From positions 248,001-312,000 of the forward strand of contig NZ_BDBE01000030.1 in the NCBI RefSeq assembly GCF_001612825.1: DNA of 64,000 bases, given 5' to 3'. The notes under the pieces are model-generated. The model was not told the origin of the DNA. It did not search any database and saw nothing but the letters and a program-made list of their open reading frames with translations. Numbering within the stretch: the first letter of the stretch is position 1; each line of letters starts with the position of its first letter. The DNA comes from Nocardia caishijiensis NBRC 108228 (lineage in GTDB: Bacteria > Actinomycetota > Actinomycetes > Mycobacteriales > Mycobacteriaceae). Of the stretch, positions 16,146 through 25,609 are shown piece after piece. The translations under genes were made by a program, and so were the position numbers.

Positions 16146-18983
16146 ATGCGCTACCTGCTGCTGATCCGCCCCGAGGACCACCTGATCCTCGGGGTGCGCT
16201 GGACCGGATGCATCCCCGACGGCACCGGCATGCTCACCGCCGGGGACGGTGCCCGGCTCACCGTGATGTTCCCGCCGCAACACGTCGGGGAAGAATGCTC
16301 GCCGCCGTTCTCGCCCGCACCGGTGACCCTGGCGGCGGGCACGACCGGCGCGCTGGTTCCCGGCTGGCGTGGGGTGCTCGCCGGGCCGAGCCGGATCGTC
16401 GTCGCGGTGCCGCCCGGTCGGCGGATCGCCCTGACTGTCACCGGGATCCTCGAAGCGGTGGATGCCGCGCCATTGGTGGTCGACCCGGGGGAGACCGCCA
16501 TCGAGATGCCGTGGCGCACGATCCTGGTTCCCGGTGGTGCCGGGCCAGGCCCACGTCGCGTCGATGCCCGAGCCGACGACGCGTGGCTATCGGACGCGCC
16601 GCGAATCGCCGCCAATCGGCGGAACGGTCGTGGTGCGAGCCGATCCGGAAACGGGACCGTGGTGTGCAGACATACGGGCGCCACCGGGCCGGATGGTGTG
16701 CACGGTGTCTGGCGCACCCGACTGGTCGACGCGGAAACGACCGAGGTCGTGACACTGTCGGATGCGCGGTTGGGGGTCCGCGTCGTCGACCACGACATCG
16801 CCGACACCCTCGACCCCGACTTCGGGGCCAACACCCTCGGCACCCCGCGCGCGGTCCGCACCCGCCTCGTCGCCGAGACCGCGACCAGCCCCGCGAGCGC
16901 GTCCAGGCTGGAGTTGAGCGCCCTCGGCGGCACCCTGCATGCGAAGGGCACCTGGGCGGCGTTCGAATGGGAACAACGCGTGGTACTCGGCCGCGACATG
17001 CTGGTGCGCGCGCGATTCGAGGGTGTGCTGTACCCCCTGGGCCATCGAGCGGAATACCTCGAGGTCGTGACGAGGGAGTTCGACCTCTCGACCGGTGGCG
17101 CTGCGGTGCTGCGGCGGATCGGGGTCCTCACGGTCCGCGAACCCGTGCGTGGCCCCGCTGAGGAGCCCGAGCTTCGGCGTCGGTTCCCCCTCGGCACCGT
17201 GGAGATCGCGCGCACGATCTTCACCGACCTGGAATCACCCAATACCGGTACGGGCTGGCAGTTCACGGGCCTGCCCGGTGTCGGCGAGCAGGCCACCCAC
17301 TTCCAGCCGACCACCACGGCGGGCCTGCCGGTGCTGTTCCCGGTCCGGTGCGTCACCGCCACCGGTGTGGTGAGCTTCGACGTGCCCCTGCTGTTCGTCA
17401 CCGAGATCGCCCTCGGTGCGGGCACCTCGCTCACCGATCCCGGTCTCGCGCAACGACTTCGCGACGACTACGGCACCGTCACGGTGTCGATCGCCCCGAC
17501 ACCCCTCGACCTGACGGGAGCGGGCGGGCGTGGCCGCGGCGACATCCACGAGGTCCACGGCCTGACGCTGGCCGGTCTCGCGCAGCAGCGCCTGACCGAC
17601 GGGTACCGCGCCGGACTTGATCGACTCGACATCGCCCTTCCCGCCTTGCGGGTCCTGCGCGGCGACGATCGCCTCACCCCGGTCCGTCTCGCCGAGAACT
17701 TCCTGCGTGACGGTACCGCCGACATCGTGCTGGAAATGTTGCCCGACCAGGCCCGCGAGATCGACTTCGGTGGCGACGCCGCACGCTCGGGTGGTCTGTT
17801 GACCCCGAAGTACGTCACCGATGCCATCTCCCGCACGCTCGGTCCGGTGAACCTGCGGGCGCTGCCCGATCCGGCGACCGGACTGATCGACCCGGCCGCC
17901 CTGTTCCCGTCCGATCAGGCCGCGCTGCTCGGTTTTCCCCTGCGCACCCTGGTGACCCAGTTGCGGCTGCCACCGGAGATCACCGCGGTACCCCGGACCG
18001 GCGCGCCACCGGAAGTGCGGATGAACTGGCGCGACGTCGCCCTGCGGTCGGTCGGCACGTTCGTCGCCGGACCGGGCACCCGACTCGACCTGACCGTCGT
18101 CGCCGCACCCGATCACCACGAAACACGCTGCACGGTCGAGGAATTCACTCTCGAACTACCGCCGGGATCCAAGCGGGTGCTGCGGCTGAGCTTCGCCGCA
18201 CTGACCTTCACCCAGCGCGGGAGCAACGCACCCGAGGTCGCTCTCGACGGACTACGGGTCGAATTCGTCGGCGCACTGAACCTGCTGAAGGAACTCCAGG
18301 ATCTCGTGCGGCTCGGCGACACCGGCAAGATGCTCGACATCAGCACGCGCGGCATCACCGTGCGCTACGCGCTGCCGTTGCCACCGGTCACCGCCGGAGC
18401 GTTCGTGATGCGCAACATCGCCCTCACCTCGGCCGTCGACATCCCGTTCGACGGCCGACCGGTCGGATTCACCTTCGGCTTCGCCAGCCGCGCGAACCCC
18501 TTCCAGCTCGCGGTGATGATGTTCGGTGGCGGCGGCTACCTCGAGCTGGAGTTGGACCGCGACGGTCTGCGCCGCTTCGAGGCGGCGCTGGAATTCGGGG
18601 CCTTCGTCGCGGTCGACTTCGTCGTCGCCTCCGGTGAGGTGCACGCACTCGGCGGTGTGCGGTTCACCCTCGAAGCCGACGGCGCGGTCACTCTGTGCGG
18701 GTATCTGCGCATCGGCGGCTGCGTCGAGGTCCTCGGGCTGATCAGTGTGTCGATCGAACTGTGCCTGTCGCTGACCTACCGCTCCGAGCGCAACGCCCTC
18801 GTCGGCCGGGCCACCCTGGTGATCGAGGTCGACCTCACGCTCTGGTCGGACAGTGTCGAAATCGACAGCGGCGAATGGGTGCTCGCGGGCGGGGCCGCAC
18901 GTAGGCCCGCCGTGCGTGACCGCGATGCCGCCATGGCTCGATGGCTCGAATACCGGGCCGCGTTCGCAGGAGTAGGACAATGA
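16146..18983 (+). CDS. Large orphan beta-rich protein, 945 aa
   Basis: I recognise no family. The N-terminal 130 residues are beta-rich (MRYLLLIRPEDHLILGVRW, PGRRIALTVTGILEAV), and the middle is alternating strand and loop. Residues about 770-930 contain long amphipathic strands (YLELELDRDGLRRFEAALEF, VHALGGVRFTLEADGAVTL, EVLGLISVSIELCLSL, RATLVIEVDLTL) that look like a repeated beta-sheet unit, perhaps a lipid- or membrane-contacting surface. No signal peptide is present. ATG 16146 follows GGAGGGA. It overlaps the beta-propeller gene by four bases, so the two are translationally coupled and probably work together. Confidence 0.8.
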   Translation: MRYLLLIRPEDHLILGVRWTGCIPDGTGMLTAGDGARLTVMFPPQHVGEECSPPFSPAPVTLAAGTTGALVPGWRGVLAGPSRIVVAVPPGRRIALTVTGILEAVDAAPLVVDPGETAIEMPWRTILVPGGAGPGPRRVDARADDAWLSDAPRIAANRRNGRGASRSGNGTVVCRHTGATGPDGVHGVWRTRLVDAETTEVVTLSDARLGVRVVDHDIADTLDPDFGANTLGTPRAVRTRLVAETATSPASASRLELSALGGTLHAKGTWAAFEWEQRVVLGRDMLVRARFEGVLYPLGHRAEYLEVVTREFDLSTGGAAVLRRIGVLTVREPVRGPAEEPELRRRFPLGTVEIARTIFTDLESPNTGTGWQFTGLPGVGEQATHFQPTTTAGLPVLFPVRCVTATGVVSFDVPLLFVTEIALGAGTSLTDPGLAQRLRDDYGTVTVSIAPTPLDLTGAGGRGRGDIHEVHGLTLAGLAQQRLTDGYRAGLDRLDIALPALRVLRGDDRLTPVRLAENFLRDGTADIVLEMLPDQAREIDFGGDAARSGGLLTPKYVTDAISRTLGPVNLRALPDPATGLIDPAALFPSDQAALLGFPLRTLVTQLRLPPEITAVPRTGAPPEVRMNWRDVALRSVGTFVAGPGTRLDLTVVAAPDHHETRCTVEEFTLELPPGSKRVLRLSFAALTFTQRGSNAPEVALDGLRVEFVGALNLLKELQDLVRLGDTGKMLDISTRGITVRYALPLPPVTAGAFVMRNIALTSAVDIPFDGRPVGFTFGFASRANPFQLAVMMFGGGGYLELELDRDGLRRFEAALEFGAFVAVDFVVASGEVHALGGVRFTLEADGAVTLCGYLRIGGCVEVLGLISVSIELCLSLTYRSERNALVGRATLVIEVDLTLWSDSVEIDSGEWVLAGGAARRPAVRDRDAAMARWLEYRAAFAGVGQ

Positions 18984-21064
18984 ACGAAGCCGAACACTTC
19001 CGGATCGTCACGGAGGCGACGCTCGAGCACCCGGTGGGTCGGGTCGCGGCGAGCCACGACGGGCAGCGGATCTTCGCGGTCACCGCGTGGTCGCTGTTCG
19101 GGAACGGCGAGGGCCCGCCGGGCGCCAGCATGCTGGACGGGAGGACCGGGCAGGTCCTCTGGAGCACTGCGGATGTGCTCTGTTTCGACGTGCTCTTCGC
19201 CCCCGACCGGGAGTTCTTCGTGTTCACCGGGATGAACACCGCCGACGAACGGTGGGTCGCGCTGATGCGCACCGACACCGGTGAACAGCTGTGGACGCAG
19301 CGCGGCGGCGGGTTTCTCGAACTCGCCCCGGACGGCAAACGGCTCGCGCTCATCGGTGTGCTCGACGACGGAGCGGGTGGGGAGTTCGCGCAGAACATGG
19401 TGCTCGACGTGCCGAGCGGCGCGGTGCTGTATCGGCAGGGAAACTCCATGACCCGCCCCCGATTCCGGTCCGACTCGGCGCTGCTGTGCACCGGCTGCCC
19501 GTCGCTGGTCGACCTGGCGACGGCCACTCCGCGATGGCAGGTGGGCGACCACACGAACATCCCGTCGGCCGCCGAATTCACCCCGCGCGGTGACGGCGTG
19601 ATCTTCGCGAGCGCCACCACGGGCACCATCACCACCTACGACCTCGACCCCGACGCGACCGGTGCCGCGGTCGCGCGCGGCGCCGTCGCCGCACCCGAAC
19701 TGGCGAACATCAACACCTGGTTCGAGAGCCTGTTCTACAGCCCCGCCCGCGAAACCCTTGTCCGCGTGGGCAATCAGGGCGTCGCACTGCTGTCGGTGGT
19801 CGACGGTGGCGTGCGCAGGATGCTGCCGGTCCCGGGCAACGGGCCGTTCGCGGGCGTCTTCCTGCCGCGCGGCGAGCGGCTCGCGGTGAATGTCGCGATC
19901 CCGCCCGCGACCGAACCGGCCGGGGTCAGCGTGATCGAGACCACGGGTGATTCGGTGGTGTGGTCGGATCCGGGACACACGGTGTGGCACCTCGCCGTGT
20001 CCGGCGACGGAACCACCCTCGTCACCGGCGGTGAAAACGCTGTTCGTGTCTATGAATTGGGTACCCCCGCACGATCCCGGCGCGACTGTGGTGCTCGCAT
20101 CGGTGCCGTGTCCGCCAGTGACAGCGCGGCCGGGATCGTCGCCGTCGCGGCCGAGGCGAAACTCGTCGTCTTCCGTGCCGCGACGGGGGAGCTGATGCTC
20201 GAACGGGTGCACCCCGGCCCGATCGGCACCGTGGCGGTGAGCCCGGACGGACACGGCGTCGTCACCGGCAGCAGCGACGGTCGCTGCAGGCATTTCGACA
20301 CTCTCACCGGTGCTCGCTGGACCGCGCGGCACACCGGGGCGGTCAACGCGGTCGCCGTGAGCGACGACGGGACCCGCGTCGCCACTGCCGCCGCCGATCG
20401 CACCGCCCGCCTGTTCGACCGGGCACCCGGTGCCGATCCGGAGAACGTCACCGAGCTGTGGTCGCATCAGCATCCGCTCGCTGTCACCCACGTCGTGATC
20501 GGACCGGCGGCCTCCTGGGTTGCTACAGCGGCCCTGGATCGCAAGGTGCGCATCCTGCTCGGGACGACCGGCGCCGAGGTTCACCCACCGTTCGAACACG
20601 ACGCCAAGATCCGGGGACTGTGCGCCCGGGCGAACACGCTCGTCACCGCGAGCGAGGACGGCAGCACCCTGGTGATCGACGCCGCGACCGGGGTGCGACG
20701 CCTGCGGATCGAGCACCCCGGCCCGGTGACAGTGCTCGCCCTCGCACCCGACGGCAGTCTGCTCGCCACGGCGGGCGGGTCGACCGTCGACCTGCTGCGG
20801 ATCGACGGCGACCGGGAGGTTCTAGTGCACCGGCTCACGGCACGAGCGACCGTGAACGGCCTGGCATTCGCGGCCAACGGCCAGCTGATCGTGTCCGCCG
20901 ACGACTCGGTCGTCGCGGTGATCGACCCCGTCAGCGGGCGTGAGATCGACCGGTTCCTCCAGCCGATGCCGATGAGTCACCTGGCCGCCGGTGCCGACGG
21001 TCGGGTGATCGTCGGCGGCTGCACCGACAATGTCGCACGGGTCTACGAGGTGGACGATGAGTGA
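18980..21064 (+). CDS. WD40/PQQ-like beta-propeller protein, 694 aa
   Basis: Built of repeated four-stranded blade motifs, for example VAVSPDGHGVVTGSSDGRCR, VAVSDDGTRVATAAADRTAR and LALAPDGSLLATAGGSTVDL; about 12-14 blades can be counted, so two seven-bladed propellers are likely. Propellers of this kind are protein-interaction or sensing scaffolds, often joined to caspase-like or ATPase partners in bacterial death and defence systems. Here it is a free-standing protein between two orphan proteins, overlapping upstream by 4 and downstream by 8 bases. No enzymatic motif or signal peptide was seen. Confidence 0.85.
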   Translation: MNEAEHFRIVTEATLEHPVGRVAASHDGQRIFAVTAWSLFGNGEGPPGASMLDGRTGQVLWSTADVLCFDVLFAPDREFFVFTGMNTADERWVALMRTDTGEQLWTQRGGGFLELAPDGKRLALIGVLDDGAGGEFAQNMVLDVPSGAVLYRQGNSMTRPRFRSDSALLCTGCPSLVDLATATPRWQVGDHTNIPSAAEFTPRGDGVIFASATTGTITTYDLDPDATGAAVARGAVAAPELANINTWFESLFYSPARETLVRVGNQGVALLSVVDGGVRRMLPVPGNGPFAGVFLPRGERLAVNVAIPPATEPAGVSVIETTGDSVVWSDPGHTVWHLAVSGDGTTLVTGGENAVRVYELGTPARSRRDCGARIGAVSASDSAAGIVAVAAEAKLVVFRAATGELMLERVHPGPIGTVAVSPDGHGVVTGSSDGRCRHFDTLTGARWTARHTGAVNAVAVSDDGTRVATAAADRTARLFDRAPGADPENVTELWSHQHPLAVTHVVIGPAASWVATAALDRKVRILLGTTGAEVHPPFEHDAKIRGLCARANTLVTASEDGSTLVIDAATGVRRLRIEHPGPVTVLALAPDGSLLATAGGSTVDLLRIDGDREVLVHRLTARATVNGLAFAANGQLIVSADDSVVAVIDPVSGREIDRFLQPMPMSHLAAGADGRVIVGGCTDNVARVYEVDDE

Positions 21065-24000
21065 GATGCTCTGGGTGGCGGTGCCGTCCGGCCGTGACGG
21101 TGCCGAGCTGAGCGTGCGGGTGCTCGTCGTCCCGAGGCTGGACGAAGGAACCCTCGTCGACTTCGGGCTCGCGGACTGGCCGTCCCTGCTCAACGACCAG
21201 ACGGGTTTCGAACTGCGCGTGCGCACCGACACAGGGGAGCGGGTGGTGGCCTCGGCGCCGCGCCTGGTGGCGCGGGCGCGTTCGGAGCTGTGGCACGAAT
21301 TCTTCGGGGGCGATGCGGGTTTCGTCCGGCAATGGGAGGACCGCACGGTAGGACCGCCGCAGGTGTCGGATACCTCCGCCACCGCGACGAAGGTCGCCGC
21401 GACCCTGCGCACCGTCACCCGCGTCGGCGCCGAACGCCCACCGGAGGAAACCGAGGCGGCGGTGCGCGAACAACTCGCCACCTGGCACGGCACCGCCACC
21501 GCGCCGGTGCCCGACGACAACGAACCACCCCCACCGGTCGTCGCCGATTTCCATCGCACGGTGGCCAACCTGCGCGAACACCCGGCGGTGCTGCTCGAAC
21601 TCGGGCTCGTCTTCGAACTGCGCTGTGCCGCCACCGATCTGGGCGAGGGCACCGCGCTGCTGAGCGTGCGCTGTGTCGACCCGCCGTTCCTGCGCAACCT
21701 GGTCACCGCACCGTGGACCCGCTACGAACTCACCGCGACCGGGTTCCGGCCCGCGCCCGATCCCTCGGCGTCCTCCGGCATCCGCGCGGGCATGCTCGAC
21801 CTGTCGGACTCGGTCTCGCTCACCGACCCCTCGGCGCCCGCCGCGTCGCGCCGCTGGGCCATCGCCACCTTCGACATCGACGGCGGTGCCGACGGATTCC
21901 GTCAGGCCGCCCACGATTTCGCGGCCAACACCCCGGCCGATCCGGTGCTGCCGCCGGTGCGTTCCAGCGGTATCACCCTGCTCCAGCCGGGTCGCGGCCG
22001 CGAGTACCTGGCCCGCAGCGGCGCAAGCACCCGGCGAGCGCGCGACCTCGGTGACGTCGTGTTCACCGCCGAGGATCTCGTGCTCGGCTACCGCGTCGAC
22101 ATCCGCCGTGAGGGCACCCCGTGGCTGTCGGTGTGCGCCCGCGACGCGGGCTACCGCGTGAACGGCGTCGACATCGTCGCGGGCCGCGAAGAGGGTCACG
22201 TGAAACCCTTCGCCGCCGTGCGCGGCGCCGACGGGCAGTTGCGCGCCGACGAAGCGGTGCTGCGCTGGGACGGGTGGAGTCTGGCGCTGCCGTCACCGAA
22301 CCTGCGCGGCGACACCACCGGTCCGGCGCGAAACCCCGCGCAGCCCTTGCCGTTCGACTTCGCCTGGGACTACACGGTGCCGCCACGCAGCATGCCCGCA
22401 CTGCGCTTCGCCGACCTGTATCAGGTGCGGGTACGCATCGCCGACATGGCGGGCGGTGGGCTCACCACCGCCGAACTCGACGACGCCACCGTGGCGAGCG
22501 CGGCAGTGAGCTATCTGCGACACGACCCGGTTCCGCCGCCGCAGGTGCACGGGCCCGCCGCGCTCGCGACCGGTGCCACGGTGACCCGCCTGGTCATCCG
22601 CAGCGACGCCGGTCGCAGTGTCGCCGACCTGCACGCCGAGAACCCGGAATATCCCGTGCGCGACAGTCGTGTCCTGCGCGCACCCACCGCCGCCCTGTCG
22701 CTGGTCGAACAGCACCGGATGCTCGACGAACGCACCGACGAGGAGTCCTTCCAGCTCGCCCAGCGGGCCATGGACACCGACGGCAGCGGCGCGGGCCTGC
22801 CCGATCCGGTCGCCAGCGGGGTACGGGCCCAGGCACGCTTCGGTGAGGCCGGGCTGGTCGCGACGATCGGTGACCACAGCGCCTGGTCGCCCGCCTGGCC
22901 GCACTACGGGGCCAAAACCGTGGAACTGCACGACAGCCCGGGCGCCGAACCGATCACCGTGCGCTGGAACGGTGACGTGCTGAGCATCGGGCTCGCCAAG
23001 GGCAAGCAGGCCAGGATCGAGCTCAGCTCCACCCTCGACGGCGAGCTGTCGAACCATCTGGCCATCAGCGACGCGCTCGCCGGTGGCGCGGGGGAGCCGA
23101 CGATCTCGCCCGACAGCACCAAGCTCGGCCGCAATCCCGCCGTCACCCCGCCCGTCCGGATCGAGGTGGTGCACGCGGTGAAACACCCACTGCGCGAACC
23201 CGTCTGGGAACTGCCCGACGAGGCCGTCCATCGCCAACCCGGCGACCCGACCGCATTGCTCACACCGATGTTCACCGACGCCGGTCTCGACCCGCACAGT
23301 ACCGGCCGACTCGGTGTCTCCGCCGCCTGGACCGATGTCACCGACACCGGCACCAGCGCCGCCACCGCGCTGACTCCGAGGACACTCGCCGCTGTCCACA
23401 GCCAGGTGATCGACCCCGGGCACATGCCATCGATGCGGTTCAGACACGAATTCGGGGACACCCGCCACCGCACCGTCACCTACACGCTCGAGGCGGCGAG
23501 CCGCTACCGGCAGTACTTCGCGGCCACCGATCCCGACTCCGACTTCGCCCTCACCCGCCCCCAGACACCGGTCGTGATCGTGTCCAGCGCGCGACCCGCC
23601 GCGCCGGTGGTGCTCGGGGTCGTCCCCGCCTTCGCGACCCGGGTCGTCAGAACCGGCGCCGATCGCCTCGAATTCAGCAGGGACAGCGGACGCATCCGGG
23701 TCGAGGTGGCACGGCCCTGGTACGAAACCGGTGCGGGGGAGCAGCTGGGGGTGGTGCTCGCACCGGACGCCGACCCGACCCCGACGGTGGCAGCCACGGT
23801 GAGCCGGGCCGGGCGCGACCCGTTGTTCGGCACGCCGGATCTGCCGTCGTTCCCGCAGGCCGAATGGTTCCCCTCGGCCGTCGAGCCGGTGGACGTCGTC
23901 GTCCCCGAACTCGGCGAGTTCGTGGCGGTCGCGCCGCACGAGGTGTCGCCGGGAACCGATCGGTGGTTCGCCGACGTCCAGCTCGCCGTACCGAGGGAAC

Positions 24001-24500
24001 AGCAGTCCTATCACCCGTTCGTCCGGCTGGCGGTGGCCCGCTTCCAGCGGCACAGCCTCGACGGGATGTACCTGTCGCCGATCGTGATCACCGACGCGGT
24101 GCCGTTGCTGCCCCACCGGAATGTCGTGGTCGAACGTTCGGGCGACCAGCTGCGCGTCGCGGTCGGGGGCACGTCACCGAACCCACTCAACCGGTTGGAG
24201 CTGCGCCTGGAGTCCTGCCCGGCGGGCTCGGTACCCGAGTCCGTCGACCTCGTCGTCGACGATCCGGCCGAGCAGCAGGGCCTGCCGGTATGGCGGCCGG
24301 TCGGCGCGGTGGTCGAACGGGCCGAGGACGGTGCCGTCGCGCCGTTGACGATGCCGCCGACCGCGGACCATCTGCGCCTGCGCCTGTGCGAAACCGAGAA
24401 GCTCACCGGCCAGCAAGCTCCGGATCTGCCCGCCGAACTGCGACTGCGTACCGTCTTCGTCGCCACGATCGTGTTGCCGGTCGAGTGGTATCGCGCGTGA
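21057..24500 (+). CDS. Very large orphan protein, 1147 aa
   Basis: I do not recognise the family. It starts MSEMLWVAVPSGRDGAELSV and has a helical segment near residues 175-195 (FHRTVANLREHPAVLLELGL). Then come long beta-rich stretches with Ala/Pro/Arg-rich linkers and a C-terminal domain of about 130 residues (RLELRLESCPAGSVP to IVLPVEWYRA). There is no signal peptide, membrane helix or catalytic motif I can name. The ATG at 21057 overlaps the propeller stop. It is the last gene of the operon and is followed by a strong bidirectional terminator. A structural or scaffold role is an inference from size and lack of motifs. Confidence 0.8.
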   Translation: MSEMLWVAVPSGRDGAELSVRVLVVPRLDEGTLVDFGLADWPSLLNDQTGFELRVRTDTGERVVASAPRLVARARSELWHEFFGGDAGFVRQWEDRTVGPPQVSDTSATATKVAATLRTVTRVGAERPPEETEAAVREQLATWHGTATAPVPDDNEPPPPVVADFHRTVANLREHPAVLLELGLVFELRCAATDLGEGTALLSVRCVDPPFLRNLVTAPWTRYELTATGFRPAPDPSASSGIRAGMLDLSDSVSLTDPSAPAASRRWAIATFDIDGGADGFRQAAHDFAANTPADPVLPPVRSSGITLLQPGRGREYLARSGASTRRARDLGDVVFTAEDLVLGYRVDIRREGTPWLSVCARDAGYRVNGVDIVAGREEGHVKPFAAVRGADGQLRADEAVLRWDGWSLALPSPNLRGDTTGPARNPAQPLPFDFAWDYTVPPRSMPALRFADLYQVRVRIADMAGGGLTTAELDDATVASAAVSYLRHDPVPPPQVHGPAALATGATVTRLVIRSDAGRSVADLHAENPEYPVRDSRVLRAPTAALSLVEQHRMLDERTDEESFQLAQRAMDTDGSGAGLPDPVASGVRAQARFGEAGLVATIGDHSAWSPAWPHYGAKTVELHDSPGAEPITVRWNGDVLSIGLAKGKQARIELSSTLDGELSNHLAISDALAGGAGEPTISPDSTKLGRNPAVTPPVRIEVVHAVKHPLREPVWELPDEAVHRQPGDPTALLTPMFTDAGLDPHSTGRLGVSAAWTDVTDTGTSAATALTPRTLAAVHSQVIDPGHMPSMRFRHEFGDTRHRTVTYTLEAASRYRQYFAATDPDSDFALTRPQTPVVIVSSARPAAPVVLGVVPAFATRVVRTGADRLEFSRDSGRIRVEVARPWYETGAGEQLGVVLAPDADPTPTVAATVSRAGRDPLFGTPDLPSFPQAEWFPSAVEPVDVVVPELGEFVAVAPHEVSPGTDRWFADVQLAVPREQQSYHPFVRLAVARFQRHSLDGMYLSPIVITDAVPLLPHRNVVVERSGDQLRVAVGGTSPNPLNRLELRLESCPAGSVPESVDLVVDDPAEQQGLPVWRPVGAVVERAEDGAVAPLTMPPTADHLRLRLCETEKLTGQQAPDLPAELRLRTVFVATIVLPVEWYRA

Positions 24501-24502
24501 AA

Positions 24503-24529
24503 AAGGTGCGGGGGAGCGCCCCGCACCTT
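24503..24529. terminator. Bidirectional hairpin terminator
   Basis: Eleven-bp perfect arms AAGGTGCGGGG (24503-24513) and complement (24519-24529) with a GAGCG loop. The flanking A-run and CTT suit termination of both the large operon and the convergent caspase gene. Confidence 0.85.
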
Positions 24530-24537
24530 CTCACCTC

Positions 24538-25401
24538 TCAGGGTGTGAACGGACGCTGGTCGAGGAAATCGGCACCCGCGTTGAGCGGAAACAGATTCGG
24601 CACCTGATCCGGCGGCATGATGTTCATGATCTGCCGATGGAACTGCGTGTACCCACCCGTGAAGGCGCCGTTGGCCCACACCTCGAGCAGTGAACCCGTG
24701 AACTGGCCGTTGACCGGCCCGTCATAGGACAGCTGTGAATCCTGGCAACCCGACAGCAGCACCACACTCGCGCGCAGGTCCGAGCGCGACTGCGGGCCGC
24801 TCAGCCGCTGTACGAACGAATACAGCTGCCTGCGCCGCTTGTTGTCCTCGGACTGCACCTCCCGTGGCATCGCCTTCGGACTGCCCTGCACCACCGTCGG
24901 CGCGGCGGGCGCGTCGGCGTAGGCGCTCTCGGCCACCGTCGCGATGGCCGCGCGGCTGTCGCGGGTGAAGGCGTCGCGCACCACGGTGCCGCTGTGACAG
25001 CTGTCCGAGCACACCACCACCCGCACTCCCGCCGCGAACTGCCGCCACATCTGGAACAGTTCGTCGTCGACGATCTGACGGTCGTAGGCCACCCAGGTCT
25101 CGTCCTGGTTGTCGTCCTCCTCGCCGTCGACGTCCCACGCCTGACCGCCGTGACCGGAATAGGTGATGAGCACCAGGTCGCCTGGTTGCGCGTTGGTGGC
25201 GAGCTGACCGATCTCGCCGATGATCGCGAACGAGGTGGCCGCGCTGTCGAGCAGGGTCACCGAGGTGGCGAAACCCTGGGCGGCGGCCAGCCCCGCCATG
25301 GAGTTCGCGTCGTTCACGCAACCCGCGAGTGCGCCGTCCCAACCGCCGTAGGCGGCCGGATCGACCCGATTCAAACCGATGTGCAACGAATATCCGCTCA
25401 C
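24538..25401 (-). CDS. Caspase-like (C14, orthocaspase/metacaspase) cysteine peptidase, 287 aa
   Basis: The caspase fold is shown by YSLHIGLN at strand 1, ITYSGHGGQ with catalytic H84, and VVCSDSCHSGTV with nucleophile C135. The acidic loop DVDGEEDDNQDETW, followed by VAYD, matches the calcium/substrate loop of type I metacaspases. Such enzymes usually cut after Arg or Lys and act in stress or regulated death. It lacks a prodomain and an attached effector domain, so its partners must be separate proteins; the nearby propeller is a candidate. It is transcribed divergently from the 133-aa gene across a shared 200-bp region with two palindromes. Confidence 0.88.
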   Translation of the reverse strand: MSGYSLHIGLNRVDPAAYGGWDGALAGCVNDANSMAGLAAAQGFATSVTLLDSAATSFAIIGEIGQLATNAQPGDLVLITYSGHGGQAWDVDGEEDDNQDETWVAYDRQIVDDELFQMWRQFAAGVRVVVCSDSCHSGTVVRDAFTRDSRAAIATVAESAYADAPAAPTVVQGSPKAMPREVQSEDNKRRRQLYSFVQRLSGPQSRSDLRASVVLLSGCQDSQLSYDGPVNGQFTGSLLEVWANGAFTGGYTQFHRQIMNIMPPDQVPNLFPLNAGADFLDQRPFTP

Positions 25402-25492
25402 TGCCGTTCCTCCATCCGAGCCGGAATTATCGAAAGTCGCCGAAGAAATTCGGCAATTCCCATACTCGGCACGCGGCGCGCCAGGAGATAGC

Positions 25493-25504
25493 GTGGCCCA
25501 CTAC
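25493..25504 (+). promoter_or_regulatory. Island palindrome E1
   Basis: GTGGCCCACTAC followed by CCG resembles the island palindrome in its right half (ACTAC). It points toward the 133-aa gene, whose start is 106 bases away. At the usual -10 distance lies TAGTGG rather than the CTGA box, so this site is weaker evidence than A-D. Confidence 0.4.
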
Positions 25505-25528
25505 CCGAATCCGGGGATACGCAGTGGG

Positions 25529-25540
25529 GTAGTGGATTAC
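25529..25540 (-). promoter_or_regulatory. Island palindrome E2, facing the caspase gene
   Basis: On the reverse strand it reads GTAATCCACTAC followed by CCC, matching E1 in the opposite direction with centres 36 bp apart. Each site supplies a TAGTGG sequence at offset 26 from the other, so the two halves of the divergent promoter mirror one another. It lies 128 bases before the caspase start. Confidence 0.4.
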
Positions 25541-25609
25541 GCATTCGGTGGGGTGGACCCGCGCGCGATCATCGAGATACAGAGATTTCCGCCGAGAAAG
25601 GGCAGAGAA

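Noticed and set aside
12906..24500. Operon as a contractile injection system or phage tail
   Set aside because: The M23/phage-lysin-like domain was suggestive, but no sheath, tube, baseplate, spike or AAA assembly protein could be recognised.
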